Source of the DNA: DATBWZ01 sp036514535
GTDB lineage: Bacteria; JAMCPX01; DATBWZ01
Assembly (NCBI GenBank): GCA_036514535.1
Contig: DATBWZ010000089.1
Coordinates: forward strand, 1-64,000
Length of the DNA: 64,000 bases
Direction of reading: 5' to 3'
Part shown: positions 63,979 to 64,000 of the stretch, in pieces
Position numbering within the stretch: position 1 is the first letter of the stretch
How the letters are laid out: each line of letters begins with the position of its first letter
Program-made: the position numbers and the translations under genes
Notes under the pieces: model-generated
Told to the model about the DNA's origin: nothing
Databases searched by the model: none
The model's input: the letters and a program-made list of their open reading frames with translations, nothing else

Positions 63979-64000
63979 CGGCCAAGCCGCACGGCCTATT
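63979..64000 (-). rRNA. rrl: 23S ribosomal RNA, 3' end only
   Basis: The minus strand reads AATAGGCCGTGCGGCTTGGC(C), the conserved 3' terminus of bacterial 23S rRNA. Only about 20 nt are inside the window. The ~70-nt spacer to 5S holds no tRNA. Confidence 0.85.

Overview
The window looks like chromosome from an uncultured, Gram-negative, respiratory bacterium, probably an anaerobe or facultative anaerobe. Outer-membrane assembly genes (a BamA/TamA-type barrel protein, TamB, PpiD) show the Gram-negative envelope. Many c-type haem motifs, a Rieske/cytochrome b complex, a molybdopterin oxidoreductase and an octahaem cytochrome show a versatile respiratory chain. The gap-pgk-tpiA-secG order and the overall gene mix recall deltaproteobacterial or Nitrospirota-like lineages, but I cannot place it more closely from sequence alone. 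Gene density is high and no gene-free stretch exceeds about 225 bases.

Layout. 1-4.7 kb (minus): MerR regulator, Rieske protein, cytochrome b, tetrahaem cytochrome, a membrane protein and the start of a Tat-exported NarG-like molybdoenzyme, read as one respiratory operon behind two copies of a 31-bp promoter. 4.7-6.0 kb: queC, an EamA transporter and a small ORF. 6.0-13.6 kb: glutaryl-CoA dehydrogenase, a Crp/Fnr regulator, and a nitrosative-stress-like set (hemerythrin, DUF1858, DUF542/ScdA-N, YwiC-like, haem-copper-oxidase-like) with two FNR/DNR-type boxes. 13.7-25.9 kb (minus): a MoxR/DUF58/von Willebrand 'Bat' operon with a DUF4175-like protein and a zinc peptidase, preceded by nth and a Mut7-C protein. 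26-29.4 kb: gap-pgk-tpiA-secG. 29.4-33.6 kb (minus): deoxynucleoside kinase, then panB-panC-panD and an amidohydrolase. 33.7-37.5 kb: thi4, a structured intergenic RNA candidate, a degenerate archaemetzincin-like protein, thiC and a YIP1 protein. 37.6-45.5 kb: chemotaxis operon cheW-mcp-cheR-cheA-cheB-cheY-cheX-cheY. 45.6-54.4 kb: octahaem HAO-like cytochrome, yacG-tamB-bamA-like, and a SurA-N-like protein. 54.4-58.7 kb: RimK-like ligase, AstE/AspA-like hydrolase, methyltransferases and an MFS transporter. 58.7-63.7 kb (minus): ppiD, then an ArsR-controlled sulfur operon (arsR-dsrE-tlpA-cytochrome-sqr). 63.8-64 kb (minus): 5S rRNA and the very 3' end of 23S rRNA.

Themes. Several transcription units seem to be leaderless: a good -35/-10 pair sits so that transcription would start within about 0-4 nt of the start codon (gcdH, the YwiC-like gene, the kinase gene, the octahaem cytochrome, yacG, the SurA-N-like gene, ppiD). 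The most unusual gene set is thi4 / structured RNA / pseudo-archaemetzincin / thiC: the Thi4 has a Cys at the sulfur-donor position (the single-turnover type) and its neighbour is a metzincin-like protein that has lost most catalytic zinc ligands. Other points of note are a probable AUU start for panC, a terminator-like hairpin directly against the panB start, and a barrel protein with seven apparent POTRA repeats next to tamB.
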